Of a stretch of 64,000 nucleotides of DNA, positions 8,083 to 16,174 are shown in pieces. Source of the stretch: Flavisolibacter nicotianae (lineage in GTDB: Bacteria; Bacteroidota; Bacteroidia; Chitinophagales; Chitinophagaceae); NCBI RefSeq assembly GCF_003628535.1, contig NZ_RBCI01000001.1, positions 124,001-188,000 on the forward strand, read 5' to 3'. Each line of letters opens with the position of its first letter. Positions within the stretch are counted from its first letter, which is position 1. Position numbers and translations under genes: made by a program. The notes beneath the pieces were generated by a model. The model made no database searches. It was not told the origin of the DNA and was given only the letters and a program-made list of their open reading frames with translations.

Positions 8083-8721
8083 ATGAAAAAAATCATCTCC
8101 ACCGCATTTGCAATCGTGCTTTTTGTTGGTGCATCACAGGCACAGACAACAGAAGACAAAGGCCGCCATCACCAGGGTCAACGACAGGAGCAGGCCTTCC
8201 ATCAACTGAACCTGACCGCCGATCAAAAAGCCAAATTCCAGAGCATTCGCGAAGCACAGAAAAAAGAAATGCAGGACCTGCGGAAAAACGGGGAGGTCAC
8301 ACCCGAGCAACGCAAGGCACTACACGAAAAATACAAAGCACAATTTGAAGCCGTACTGACACCGGCCCAGAAAGAGCAATTTCAACAGCAACGCAAGGAC
8401 TGGAAAGACAAAGGCGAAAAGGGCCAGGGCTTTGGTAAAAGAGGCGGCGATTTTGGCAAGCAGGCCGCATTCTTCAAAAAAGAACTGAACCTCACAGCCG
8501 ACCAGGAAACAAAACTGAAAGGCATCTTCCAGGAGTTCCGCACCAAGGCGCAGGGCATCCGCTCCAACAGCGGCTTGAGCCAGGAGCAGAAGAAAAGCCA
8601 GATGCAGTCGCTGGCGCAGCAATACATGGAGCAGGGAAAGTCGGTGTTGACCGCTGAGCAACTGAAAAAATTCAATGATCTGAAAGGCAAGCACAAAAAC
8701 CGCCGGTCGGATAATGTATAA
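8083..8721 (+). CDS. Spy/CpxP-like periplasmic protein
   Basis: 212 aa from ATG 8083 (MKKIISTAFAIVLFVGASQAQ, Sec signal cleaved after AQA). The mature part is highly charged and helical, with four LTxxQ-type motifs: LNLTADQKAKF, LTPAQKEQF, LNLTADQETKL and LTAEQLKKF. These mark the Spy/CpxP superfamily of periplasmic chaperones and stress sensors. Two homologous halves of about 80 aa suggest an internal duplication. It is a single gene between two terminators. An in-frame ATG three codons upstream is less likely to be the start because it would precede the signal sequence. Confidence 0.8.
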   Translation: MKKIISTAFAIVLFVGASQAQTTEDKGRHHQGQRQEQAFHQLNLTADQKAKFQSIREAQKKEMQDLRKNGEVTPEQRKALHEKYKAQFEAVLTPAQKEQFQQQRKDWKDKGEKGQGFGKRGGDFGKQAAFFKKELNLTADQETKLKGIFQEFRTKAQGIRSNSGLSQEQKKSQMQSLAQQYMEQGKSVLTAEQLKKFNDLKGKHKNRRSDNV

Positions 8722-8748
8722 TCCCTATTGAAAAATAACAACCCATAG

Positions 8749-8771
8749 GCCCCGCTTCTGGCGGGGCTTTT
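8749..8771 (+). terminator. Terminator of the Spy-like gene
   Basis: A 7-bp GC stem GCCCCGC / GCGGGGC with a 5-nt loop is followed by TTTT. Confidence 0.85.
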
Positions 8772-8772
8772 C

Positions 8773-8780
8773 TATTTTTG
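8773..8780 (+). promoter_or_regulatory. Candidate -7 element for the RluB-like gene
   Basis: TATTTTTG matches TAnnTTTG, directly after the preceding terminator and 37 nt before ATG 8817. The -33 region falls inside the terminator stem and has no TTTG. Confidence 0.4.
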
Positions 8781-8816
8781 CGCTTCATCCTGTTGCAAAA
8801 CAGCAAAAACTTCAAC

Positions 8817-10151
8817 ATGAAAAAAGGTTCGGGCTTCGAGAAATTCTTTAAGGGAAAGGAAAAGACCGGCGGCGCTAAAAAAGAAGCCATCCGCAAAGAG
8901 AAAAGGGAGATCAGAAAAGAAAGGGAAGAAAAGATCGCCAATGCAAAACGGCAGAAAAGAGCCCAATACAAAACAACATCCAGCAACGAACCGCCCAAGT
9001 ACAATTTAGAACCACCCACATCCAAATACGGGAAACGAAATACCAACCAGCCGGCAGGTAACCGCAACAAACCCTCGTTCAAAGTTGAAAAGCAAAACGC
9101 AACCAGACCGGAGAAGTTTGATCAAAAAGAGCAGCGAATTCAAAAAGAGGGAAACAGGGCCGGTGCGGAAAGACCCCAGCGCTTTGAGCCACAGAAGAAC
9201 CGCACTGCCAAAACCGGCGATTACCAGACTGACCGCAGGAAACCCTATGGCGATAGGCCAGGGAAAGATGAAAGATTTGAAAACAACAACAAAAAACCAT
9301 TTGACAAGAGCAGGGAGAAGCCTGTTAACGCCGGCCGAAAAATAGAACCTATCAAGCCAGTGCGAAGAGAAGAAGGACGCAATACGGTTCCACTGAAAGC
9401 AAAATCCACGACAACAAAACCGTTGACCGATCAAATGCCATTGAACAAATACATTGCGCACAGCGGGGTTTGTTCGCGCCGGGACGCCGTGGACCTGATC
9501 AGGGGCGGCAAAGTAAAAGTCAATGGTGAACTAATCCTGGAACCCGGCCATAAAGTGGCTTTGACCGATGACGTAAGAGTAGGCGGCCGGAGAATGAACC
9601 CTGTAAAAGATTTTGTTTACATCCTCCTCAACAAACCCAAAGATTACCTCACCACCACCGATGACCCGCAGCAACGCAAGACGGTATTGGATCTGTTGAG
9701 CGGTGCACCCGACATTCGCATTTATCCTGTTGGGAGGCTGGACAGGAACACCTCGGGTGTCTTGCTATTGACCAATGATGGCGACCTCTCGCAAAAGCTG
9801 ACCCATCCCAGCAACGAGATCAAGAAAGTGTATGCCGTAACGTTGGACAAGCCCCTGACACGACATCACTTTGACGAAATTCTAAGAGGTGTTCCCCTGG
9901 AAGATGGCATGGCCCATGTGGATGTACTTGCCTTTACCGATGCCAAAGATCATACGCAAATTGGTGTTGAATTGCATACTGGCCGCAACCGCATTGTACG
10001 ACGCATTTTTGAACATTTCGGCTACGATGTAAAAGGCCTGGACCGCGTTATTTTTGCTGGCCTCACCAAGAAAAATGTCAACCGTGGCAAATGGCGTTTT
10101 CTCACCGAAAAAGAAGTGCGGGATCTAAAATTTTTTAAAAAAGGAAGATAG
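8817..10151 (+). CDS. RluB/RsuA-type pseudouridine synthase with long basic extension
   Basis: 444 aa from ATG 8817. The first ~200 residues are a disordered Lys/Arg/Asn/Gln-rich extension (KKEAIRKEKREIRKEREEK and similar). An S4 RNA-binding domain follows (MPLNKYIAHSGVCSRRDAVDL), then the catalytic domain with the GRLDRNTSGVLLL signature, whose Asp is the nucleophile, and GRNRIVRRIFEHFG. It converts a specific uridine of rRNA, probably 23S, to pseudouridine. The extension is much longer than in E. coli RluB and probably adds non-specific RNA binding. A second pseudouridine synthase gene follows 64 bp later. Confidence 0.9.
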   Translation: MKKGSGFEKFFKGKEKTGGAKKEAIRKEKREIRKEREEKIANAKRQKRAQYKTTSSNEPPKYNLEPPTSKYGKRNTNQPAGNRNKPSFKVEKQNATRPEKFDQKEQRIQKEGNRAGAERPQRFEPQKNRTAKTGDYQTDRRKPYGDRPGKDERFENNNKKPFDKSREKPVNAGRKIEPIKPVRREEGRNTVPLKAKSTTTKPLTDQMPLNKYIAHSGVCSRRDAVDLIRGGKVKVNGELILEPGHKVALTDDVRVGGRRMNPVKDFVYILLNKPKDYLTTTDDPQQRKTVLDLLSGAPDIRIYPVGRLDRNTSGVLLLTNDGDLSQKLTHPSNEIKKVYAVTLDKPLTRHHFDEILRGVPLEDGMAHVDVLAFTDAKDHTQIGVELHTGRNRIVRRIFEHFGYDVKGLDRVIFAGLTKKNVNRGKWRFLTEKEVRDLKFFKKGR

Positions 10152-10215
10152 TGTGCGGAAGAACGGGTGAAAAAACTGCTCATCCGGCACTATTTCCTGA
10201 CTTTACCAATTGCGC

Positions 10216-10944
10216 ATGAATTTCAAGTTACAGGAACACATCATTTTTCAGAATGAAGACTTTGTGGCGATCAACAAACCGTCGGGCTTGTTGACCATAC
10301 CCGACAGAGAGGGCAAGGATGTGTCGTTAAAAACAGTGCTGAAAATAAATTTCGGAGAGATCTTTACGGTTCACCGGCTCGATAGGGACACCAGCGGCAT
10401 TGTAGTTTTTGCCTTGAATGAAAAAACACACAAACACCTATCGCTGCAGTTTGAAAACCGCGATACCAGCAAGATCTATTATGGCCTTGTTTTAGGGAAA
10501 CCTGCTGAGCAGGAAGGCGTGATCAACGAACCCATTGCGGAACATCCGACCAAAAAAGGTGTGATGACCGTTTGGCGCAAAGGCAAAGAGTCCATCACCG
10601 AGTTTAAGGTGCAGGAAAGTTTCCGTCTTTATTCGTGGATGCAGTTCAGGATCCTCACCGGCCGAACGCACCAGATCCGTGTGCACATGAAGCACCTGGG
10701 TCATCCCATTGTTTGCGATCCGCTGTATGGTGATGGCAAGCCGGTATTGCTCTCGCAAATCAAATCAAAATTCAAGCTTTCGCAGGCAGACGAGGAAGAA
10801 CGTCCGATCCTCTCCCGCCTGGCCTTGCACGCTGCACAGTTAACGTTCAGGGACATGCAGGGAAACGAAATCAACCTGGAAGCACCGCTGCCGAAGGATC
10901 TACGGGCTACACTAAATCAATTGGGCAAGCTGGTGAAAAAGTAG
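10216..10944 (+). CDS. RluA-family pseudouridine synthase
   Basis: 242 aa from ATG 10216. It lacks an S4 domain and starts directly with the catalytic fold: FVAINKPSGLLTIPD, then HRLDRDTSGIVVFA with the catalytic Asp, and GRTHQIRVHMKHLGHPIVCDPLYG. It isomerises uridine in tRNA or rRNA (RluA/TruC-like). The target base cannot be read from sequence. It is probably transcribed with the RluB-like gene upstream and ends at a bidirectional terminator. Confidence 0.92.
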   Translation: MNFKLQEHIIFQNEDFVAINKPSGLLTIPDREGKDVSLKTVLKINFGEIFTVHRLDRDTSGIVVFALNEKTHKHLSLQFENRDTSKIYYGLVLGKPAEQEGVINEPIAEHPTKKGVMTVWRKGKESITEFKVQESFRLYSWMQFRILTGRTHQIRVHMKHLGHPIVCDPLYGDGKPVLLSQIKSKFKLSQADEEERPILSRLALHAAQLTFRDMQGNEINLEAPLPKDLRATLNQLGKLVKK

Positions 10945-11022
10945 AATTCACTTTCACACCGGGGCGCTGAGTAAGCAGCGACTCTCGCTCTCAGCGTCTC
11001 CGCGTGACACCCTTTTAAAACA

Positions 11023-11051
11023 AAGCCTCCACAATTGCGGAGGCTTTTTTA
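11023..11051. terminator. Bidirectional terminator between pseudouridine synthase and peroxiredoxin genes
   Basis: Stem AAGCCTCC / GGAGGCTT with an 8-nt loop. A T-run follows on the plus strand and an A-rich stretch precedes it, so it can serve both convergent genes. Confidence 0.8.
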
Positions 11052-11071
11052 TGTCGTAGAAATAACAATGT

Positions 11072-11716
11072 TTACTTCTGCTCTTCGTCCGGCACCGGCG
11101 TATAACGCAGGTAAGGCTTTACCACTTTTACACCTTTCGGGAACTTCTTCATCGCATCTTCGGTTGACACGGAAGGCACCACAATCGCATCTTCACCGGG
11201 CTTCCAGTCGGCGGGAGTTGCCAGGCTGTGCTTCGATGTCAGTTGCAAAGAGTCAACGACACGCAGCACTTCGTGGAAGTTGCGGCCGGTAGACGCCGGG
11301 TAGGTGATCATCAGTTTAATGGTTTTATCAGGACCAATAACAAACAGCGAACGCACCGTGGCGGTTGCCGATGCGTTGGGATGGATCATGTCGTACAAGG
11401 TAGCTACCTGACGGTCTTCGTCGGCAATGATGGGAAAATCAACCTGGCAGTTTTGCGTTTCGTTGATGTCGTTGCGCCAGCCAAAATGTTTGTCCAGCGG
11501 GTCAACACTCACCGCCAGCACTTTTACATTGCGTTTGGCAAACTCCTCTTTCAACAGAGCCGTGCGGCCCAATTCGGTTGTGCATACTGGCGTGTAGTCG
11601 GCCGGGTGTGAAAACAGAATGCCCCAGCTATCGCCAAGAAATTCGTAAAAATCAATTTCGCCTTCGGTGGTTTGCGCCCTGAAGTTGGGGGCTTTATCTC
11701 CTAAGTGTAAGCTCAT
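11072..11716 (-). CDS. 1-Cys-type peroxiredoxin
   Basis: 214 aa, the length of the Prx6 subfamily. The peroxidatic Cys is C45 in PADYTPVCTTELG. There is no resolving Cys at the typical 2-Cys position. The long C-terminal domain (WKPGEDAIVVPSVS, VKPYLRYTP) is diagnostic of Prx6. It reduces hydrogen peroxide and alkyl hydroperoxides in the cytoplasm. It lies 29 bp downstream of the OsmC gene and ends the SOD, CDF, OsmC, Prx gene run, consistent with a shared role in peroxide and superoxide detoxification. Confidence 0.95.
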   Translation of the reverse strand: MSLHLGDKAPNFRAQTTEGEIDFYEFLGDSWGILFSHPADYTPVCTTELGRTALLKEEFAKRNVKVLAVSVDPLDKHFGWRNDINETQNCQVDFPIIADEDRQVATLYDMIHPNASATATVRSLFVIGPDKTIKLMITYPASTGRNFHEVLRVVDSLQLTSKHSLATPADWKPGEDAIVVPSVSTEDAMKKFPKGVKVVKPYLRYTPVPDEEQK

Positions 11717-11745
11717 AAACTTTTTTTTGGAGTTTAAAAATAAGA

Positions 11746-12135
11746 CTATTCGGTAATAATCAGGTCGTACTGAATATCGGAATTTTTCTTCAGCATAGCG
11801 GCCACGCCACAGTATTTCTCCAGCGACAGGTCAATGGCTTTGCGGATTTTCTCCCGGTTGCCTTCGTCGGCTTGCAACTTATAAATCAGGTGAATGGTCT
11901 TGAAAACTTTGGGATGATCCTCGGTTTGTTCGACTTCGGCGTCGATCTCGAGACTGGCAAAAGGCACCCGCATTTTTTCCAGGATCTCCACCACGTCAAT
12001 GCCGCTGCAGCCGGCCAGCCCTGTCAGCAGCAAGGCCTTGGGACCAAAGCCCACGCCGGAATGCAAGCTGATTTTGGCGTTGTTTTGAAACGAGTCGTAT
12101 TCTCTTCCACCTTTCCAGATCGTGGTTGTTTTCAT
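11746..12135 (-). CDS. OsmC-family protein
   Basis: 129 aa from ATG 12135 (MKTTTIWKGGREYDSF). It has the OsmC/Ohr fold features: GPKALLLTGLAGCSGIDVVEIL with the conserved Cys, and a second site near the C-terminus (KYCGVAAMLKKN). OsmC/Ohr proteins reduce organic hydroperoxides using this Cys pair. The spacing here resembles the YhfA-like branch, so activity is likely but not certain. It lies upstream of the peroxiredoxin gene and has its own good promoter. Confidence 0.88.
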   Translation of the reverse strand: MKTTTIWKGGREYDSFQNNAKISLHSGVGFGPKALLLTGLAGCSGIDVVEILEKMRVPFASLEIDAEVEQTEDHPKVFKTIHLIYKLQADEGNREKIRKAIDLSLEKYCGVAAMLKKNSDIQYDLIITE

Positions 12136-12154
12136 ACTACAATTATTTGGTTTG

Positions 12155-12185
12155 CAAAGATGCGGCGGGGATACCAAACGGCAAA
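12155..12185 (-). promoter_or_regulatory. Promoter of the OsmC gene
   Basis: On the minus strand, TTTG (12185-12182), a 19-bp spacer, then CATCTTTG (12162-12155), one mismatch from TAnnTTTG. The spacing is that of the Bacteroidota consensus. The predicted start is near 12148, 13 nt before the ATG. Confidence 0.55.
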
Positions 12186-12231
12186 CCTAAGATGTGAAAC
12201 AAGCACGCTGTGCAAAGCAACAGCCTCTCCG

Positions 12232-12259
12232 GTTTCACGTTTGGCGTCTCACGTTTCAC
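12232..12259. repeat. Intergenic CACGTTT repeat
   Basis: GTTTCACGTTT and TCACGTTTCAC occur as two tandem half-units between the CDF and OsmC genes, with an inverse GTGAAAC at 12194-12200. The text resembles the repeats at 6633-6734 and 56448-56467. Confidence 0.4.
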
Positions 12260-13262
12260 TTTCCTTGTAGCCATGTTTTTCGTTTTGAAGCGCATTGTCC
12301 AGGGTCCAGTCGATGGACTTTTCAAACGCATGCTGGCGCACCGGGCAGTCCATTTTTTTGCAGATATGGCACTGGAAATAAAGACAGCCATCGTTGTGGA
12401 CAAACAGCTCCAGGGTTTCGCCAAACTCGCCGCGAATCAAACCCGCAAGTGTATCGATTTCGGCATGGGCCTGGTGCACATTAAAGTACCAGGGTACCGT
12501 GAGGTGGCAATCGACATGCAGCACATTGCCATACTTGATCACCCGCAGGTTATGCAGGTCCACCCAGTTAGCGGAGCGGTTCTTCGCCAGCAGGGCCACC
12601 ATCCGTTCCAGCAGTTCCATGTCGGCTTCGTCCATGATTCCGGCCAGCGATTCCCGCATGATTTTATAGCCGGTGTAAATGATAAACAAGCCAAAGCCAA
12701 TGGCGATTACACTATCGATCCACAATTTGCCCGTAAAGGCGATAAGGATCAACCCGGCAATAATGGCCAGCGTGGAATAGGTATCCGTCTGGAGGTGTTT
12801 GCCGCTGGCAACGAGGGCCAGCGATTTGTGTCGTTTCCCCTGGCGCAGCGAAATAGCACCCAGCAGCCAGTTAACGATGGCCGTTCCGGCAATCAGGTAA
12901 ATCCCGGTGTCCAGTTCGCGGATGGTGACGGGATAAAGCAGGTTTTTTCCCGCGTTGTAGACGATCAGCACACCGGCAATCAGCACCATCGTGCCTTCCA
13001 CCGCCGCCGAAATAAATTCAGCCTTCCCGTGACCATACGGGTGGTCGATGTCGCGGGGCTTGGCCGACACGTATAAACTATACAAGCCAATAAAGCCGGC
13101 CACCACGTTGACAATGCTTTCCAATGCATCCGTTAAAATCGAAACGGAATGCGTCAGGTAGTACGCCCAGAATTTGGCCACCAGTAATCCGGAGGAGGCA
13201 AAGGCAATGGTACGCTGTAGCCGCAGGTTGCTGCTGCTTTGCGCCTGGAGAGAAGTAGACAA
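12249..13262 (-). CDS. Cation diffusion facilitator transporter with Cys-rich tail
   Basis: 337 aa. A six-helix CDF domain carries HPYGHGKAEF after helix 2 and a HxxxD metal pair (HLQTD) in helix 5. A cytosolic CDF dimerisation domain follows. The C-terminal tail holds C-x4-C-x2-C-x4-C plus a His (CLYFQCHICKKMDC, around residues 296-309), an unusual addition that could bind or sense a metal. It exports divalent metals (Zn, Fe, Mn or Co). The start is TTG 13262, only 12 bp after the SOD stop, so the two are cotranscribed. No ATG occurs before the first helix. Confidence 0.9.
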   Translation of the reverse strand: MSTSLQAQSSSNLRLQRTIAFASSGLLVAKFWAYYLTHSVSILTDALESIVNVVAGFIGLYSLYVSAKPRDIDHPYGHGKAEFISAAVEGTMVLIAGVLIVYNAGKNLLYPVTIRELDTGIYLIAGTAIVNWLLGAISLRQGKRHKSLALVASGKHLQTDTYSTLAIIAGLILIAFTGKLWIDSVIAIGFGLFIIYTGYKIMRESLAGIMDEADMELLERMVALLAKNRSANWVDLHNLRVIKYGNVLHVDCHLTVPWYFNVHQAHAEIDTLAGLIRGEFGETLELFVHNDGCLYFQCHICKKMDCPVRQHAFEKSIDWTLDNALQNEKHGYKESET

Positions 13263-13274
13263 AGCAAAAACGAA

Positions 13275-14024
13275 TTAAATAAAGGATTGATACCGGTCGG
13301 AGACGTAATTCCAGTTCACCACTTTCCACCAGTTGTTGATGTAGTCGGGACGTTTGTTCTGGTAACGCAAATAGTAAGCGTGTTCCCACACGTCCAGACC
13401 CAGCAGCGGAAAGCCTTTGAACTCGGCCACATCCATCAGCGGGTTGTCCTGGTTAGGCGTAGAGCCGATGCGAAGCCGTTTGTCGCCGTCCACATAAAGC
13501 CATGCCCAGCCACTTCCGAATCGGTTTTTGCCGGCGTCGGTATACTGTGTTTTAAACGTATCGAAGGATCCAAACGAGCTATCGATGGCTGATGCCAGCC
13601 CGCCTGTTGGCTTTTCTGCATGCTGGGGTGCCATGCACTTCCAGAACAATTCGTGGTTGTAATGTCCGCCACCGTTGTTGCGCATCTTGGTCGAATATTT
13701 CGAAACCTTGCGCAGCACATCTTCCAGTGGCTTGGTGGTGTCTACCCCTTCTGCCTTGGCCGCGTCGTTCAAATTCGTCGCATAAGAGGCCGCATGCTTG
13801 GTATAATGGATTTCCATGGTTTGCGCATCAATGGCTTCGTTCAGCGCATTGTATGCATAGGGCAATGGCTGCTGTGCAAAACCGGTAATAAGCTTTGACG
13901 GAATAGTGCCGGTAACCCTGGCGGTGGAGGCGCAAGACGATAAAATTCCGGAGCTGATGTACAAACCCAGTCCTGCTTTCACGGAAGAGGTAAGGAATTC
14001 TCTTCTTGGAGTTAAAGGTGCCAT
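13275..14024 (-). CDS. Exported Fe/Mn superoxide dismutase
   Basis: 249 aa from ATG 14024. The N-terminus has a Tat-like twin Arg (PRREFLTSS), a hydrophobic stretch and a lipobox ending at C31 (ILSSC). The SOD domain follows with metal ligands H73 (HYTKH), H124 (YNHELFW), D211 and H215 (LDVWEHAYY). The GGGHYNHELFW segment is typical of Fe/Mn SOD. The second His of the usual HHxxY motif is Ala here. It dismutates superoxide outside the cytoplasm, probably as a membrane-anchored lipoprotein. It heads the SOD, CDF, OsmC, Prx run. Confidence 0.93.
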   Translation of the reverse strand: MAPLTPRREFLTSSVKAGLGLYISSGILSSCASTARVTGTIPSKLITGFAQQPLPYAYNALNEAIDAQTMEIHYTKHAASYATNLNDAAKAEGVDTTKPLEDVLRKVSKYSTKMRNNGGGHYNHELFWKCMAPQHAEKPTGGLASAIDSSFGSFDTFKTQYTDAGKNRFGSGWAWLYVDGDKRLRIGSTPNQDNPLMDVAEFKGFPLLGLDVWEHAYYLRYQNKRPDYINNWWKVVNWNYVSDRYQSFI

Positions 14025-14036
14025 ACGTTCTTTTTT

Positions 14037-14044
14037 CAAAGGTA
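14037..14044 (-). promoter_or_regulatory. Candidate -7 element of the SOD gene
   Basis: Minus-strand TACCTTTG is an exact TAnnTTTG match, 12 nt before the ATG at 14024. The leader would be only about 6 nt. No -33 TTTG at 19-20 nt. Confidence 0.45.
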
Positions 14045-14148
14045 AGAAGCCAGCGGTGTATTCACCGGCAAGATTAAACGACAAATCTGCACCCTGGCGT
14101 TGCGCATCGGAAAGGGAAGCCATTTTACATGTGGCCGTTAGCTTTCCA

Positions 14149-15570
14149 TTACACGTTTTTTCTTTTGCGGAACGGAAGTTTTTTCGCCAGCCGGCTGTAA
14201 AAATCCTTGTTGAAAACCTGCGAGTCGTGCATGGCTTTGTAGGTTAAAAACACGCCGACCGGGATCAGGATCAGGAACGAAAACCACATGCCGGTAACCA
14301 TGCCCCACGAACCTTCCTTGGCAAATTTCTCGCCCGATGTGCTGCTGAAGTAAAACACCATGAAAAAGCCAATGGCAAAGACCAGCGGTGTACCCAGCCC
14401 GCCCTTGCGAATGATGGAGCCCAGCGGGGCACCAATCAGGAAAAGCACAACGCAGGCCAGGGAGAGTGTCAGTTTTTTATGCCACTCGATCTTGTATAGG
14501 CGTAACGTACGCGACTGCTCTTTGTATGTCAGCAGTTCGGTTTCCGTTGCATTACGCATCGATTCGATTTTAGCCTGTGCCCGTTGCTGCACAATGGTGC
14601 GCACACTGTCGGGAATAAAGGCGTCGAACGATTTTTTCGTCACCGGCGTATGGGTCGATTTCCAGTTGCTGTCGATGTGCGCTGTCATCGACACGATGGA
14701 GAAAACATCGTTTTTCACCCGCTCGCCGATTTTTGCGTTTACTTTTTTGATGGAGTCGATGGCTGTATTCAGTTGCCGCATGCTAAGCATACGGGCATTG
14801 TTTTTATTGACGCTGTCAGCTGTCCGCTGTTGCAGTCCAAACGAGCTTAGATCAAAGCTTTTCCGGTACTCCTTGAAGCCAAGCCGGATAAATTCAGTTG
14901 GTGTGCCGGGGTTGCCCCGCTCCTCGTAGCGCCAGCCGTTTTTCAGGTGAAATTCTAAGTCCCGCTTGTTATCGGCGATGCGCATGATGCCGTCGGAGGC
15001 CACGATGAAGTTGTCCTGCAAATAATCTTTTTGTTCGTAGATGATGATATCGCGGATCACGCTGTCGTTTTCTTCCTTCTTCCCGATCTTGATGGAAAAA
15101 CCGGGAATCTTGTCGTAGAAAACGCCTTCTTTCAGGTCGAAGGCCGGCTTTGCATACACGATGTCGGTGAGCATGGTACGGCTCTTCAGGTTGGAAACGG
15201 GAATGATGTAGTTCGAAAAAAGAAAAGCGAGGCCGCTGATCAAAATACTGACAAAAAAAAGTGGCCGCATAAAGCGCAGCAGCGAAATGCCGGCCGACTT
15301 GATGGCGACCAGTTCGTAGCTTTCTCCCAAGTTGCCAAAGGTCATCAGCGACGAAAGCAAAACGGCCAGCGGCAGGGCCAGCGGCACCAGTGAAGTGCTT
15401 TGGTAACCGATGAATTCCAGGATCAACCCGATGCCAAGACCCTTGCCCACGAAGTCGTCGATATACAGCCAGAAAAACTGCATGACCAGCACCAGCAACG
15501 TAATGAAGAACGTAGCGATGAAGGGTCCGACGAAGGCTTTGATAACGAGTAAGTCGAGCTTTTTAATCAC
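14149..15570 (-). CDS. LptF/LptG family LPS export permease
   Basis: 473 aa with the YjgP/YjgQ layout: three N-terminal helices (ATFFITLLVLVMQFFWLYI, LALPLAVLLSSLM, FMRPLFFVSILISGLAFLF), a long periplasmic beta-jellyroll domain of about 230 aa, and three C-terminal helices (LSLACVVLFLIGAPLGSI and following). The motif GNLGESYELVAIKSAG is characteristic. It works with LptB and LptC to pull LPS out of the inner membrane. The start is GTG 15570, with no ATG nearby. It lies 125 bp upstream of the SOD gene on the same strand and is probably a separate unit. Confidence 0.93.
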   Translation of the reverse strand: MIKKLDLLVIKAFVGPFIATFFITLLVLVMQFFWLYIDDFVGKGLGIGLILEFIGYQSTSLVPLALPLAVLLSSLMTFGNLGESYELVAIKSAGISLLRFMRPLFFVSILISGLAFLFSNYIIPVSNLKSRTMLTDIVYAKPAFDLKEGVFYDKIPGFSIKIGKKEENDSVIRDIIIYEQKDYLQDNFIVASDGIMRIADNKRDLEFHLKNGWRYEERGNPGTPTEFIRLGFKEYRKSFDLSSFGLQQRTADSVNKNNARMLSMRQLNTAIDSIKKVNAKIGERVKNDVFSIVSMTAHIDSNWKSTHTPVTKKSFDAFIPDSVRTIVQQRAQAKIESMRNATETELLTYKEQSRTLRLYKIEWHKKLTLSLACVVLFLIGAPLGSIIRKGGLGTPLVFAIGFFMVFYFSSTSGEKFAKEGSWGMVTGMWFSFLILIPVGVFLTYKAMHDSQVFNKDFYSRLAKKLPFRKRKNV

Positions 15571-15586
15571 GTGTTACCTTTAGCTG

Positions 15587-16174
15587 ATGCAAGGGTCAAA
15601 AATAAGGCTTTCCCTTTCGGAGGCAGCATTGTTCAATAATGCCGGGGTGATCTTAACAAAAAATAGCATTCTGCAAAAAACCGTGGCTTTGCTGGCCGGT
15701 GTACAGGAACAACTTTCGCAAACAGACAACCGGCTTACCCTTGCAACCTCGCCGAAAATTTCAAAGGGTGAAAACTACCGGGGATTGCCCTACGTGGTAC
15801 TGGATTACCCCCGCATTGCAAACGGAGAAAACCTGTTGTTCATCCGCTCTATGTTTTGGTGGGGACATTTCTTTAGCTGTACGCTGCAACTAGCCGGGAC
15901 ATACAAAGAAGCGAATCGAGAAAGGCTTGCCGCGGCTTACGAGTCACTTGCTGCACGAGACCTGTACATCGGTATCCACGAGGATCCCTGGCAACATCAT
16001 TTTGAAGAATCGAACTATAAAAAAATTGCAGCCGTATCAAAAGCCGGATTTCTTCTCCAGCTGCAGCAACAGCCGCACATAAAAATTGCTGCCCGGTGGC
16101 CCCTTTCGCAATGGGATGCGGCAGCAAATCTCCTGGTCGATACCTGGTTGTATTTCGCAGACTTAGTTTCCTAA
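15587..16174 (+). CDS. Conserved hypothetical protein
   Basis: 195 aa, soluble, with no signal peptide or membrane helix. The N-terminal half has a segment seen in uncharacterised Bacteroidota proteins (LTKNSILQKTVALLAGVQEQL, then NYRGLPYVVLDYPRI). It is rich in Trp and aromatic residues (FIRSMFWWGHFF, WQHHFEESNYKKI). I do not recognise a function. It is divergent from the LptF/LptG gene, with 16 bp between the start codons, and its 3' end overlaps the convergent START-domain gene by 12 bp. Confidence 0.75.
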   Translation: MQGSKIRLSLSEAALFNNAGVILTKNSILQKTVALLAGVQEQLSQTDNRLTLATSPKISKGENYRGLPYVVLDYPRIANGENLLFIRSMFWWGHFFSCTLQLAGTYKEANRERLAAAYESLAARDLYIGIHEDPWQHHFEESNYKKIAAVSKAGFLLQLQQQPHIKIAARWPLSQWDAAANLLVDTWLYFADLVS

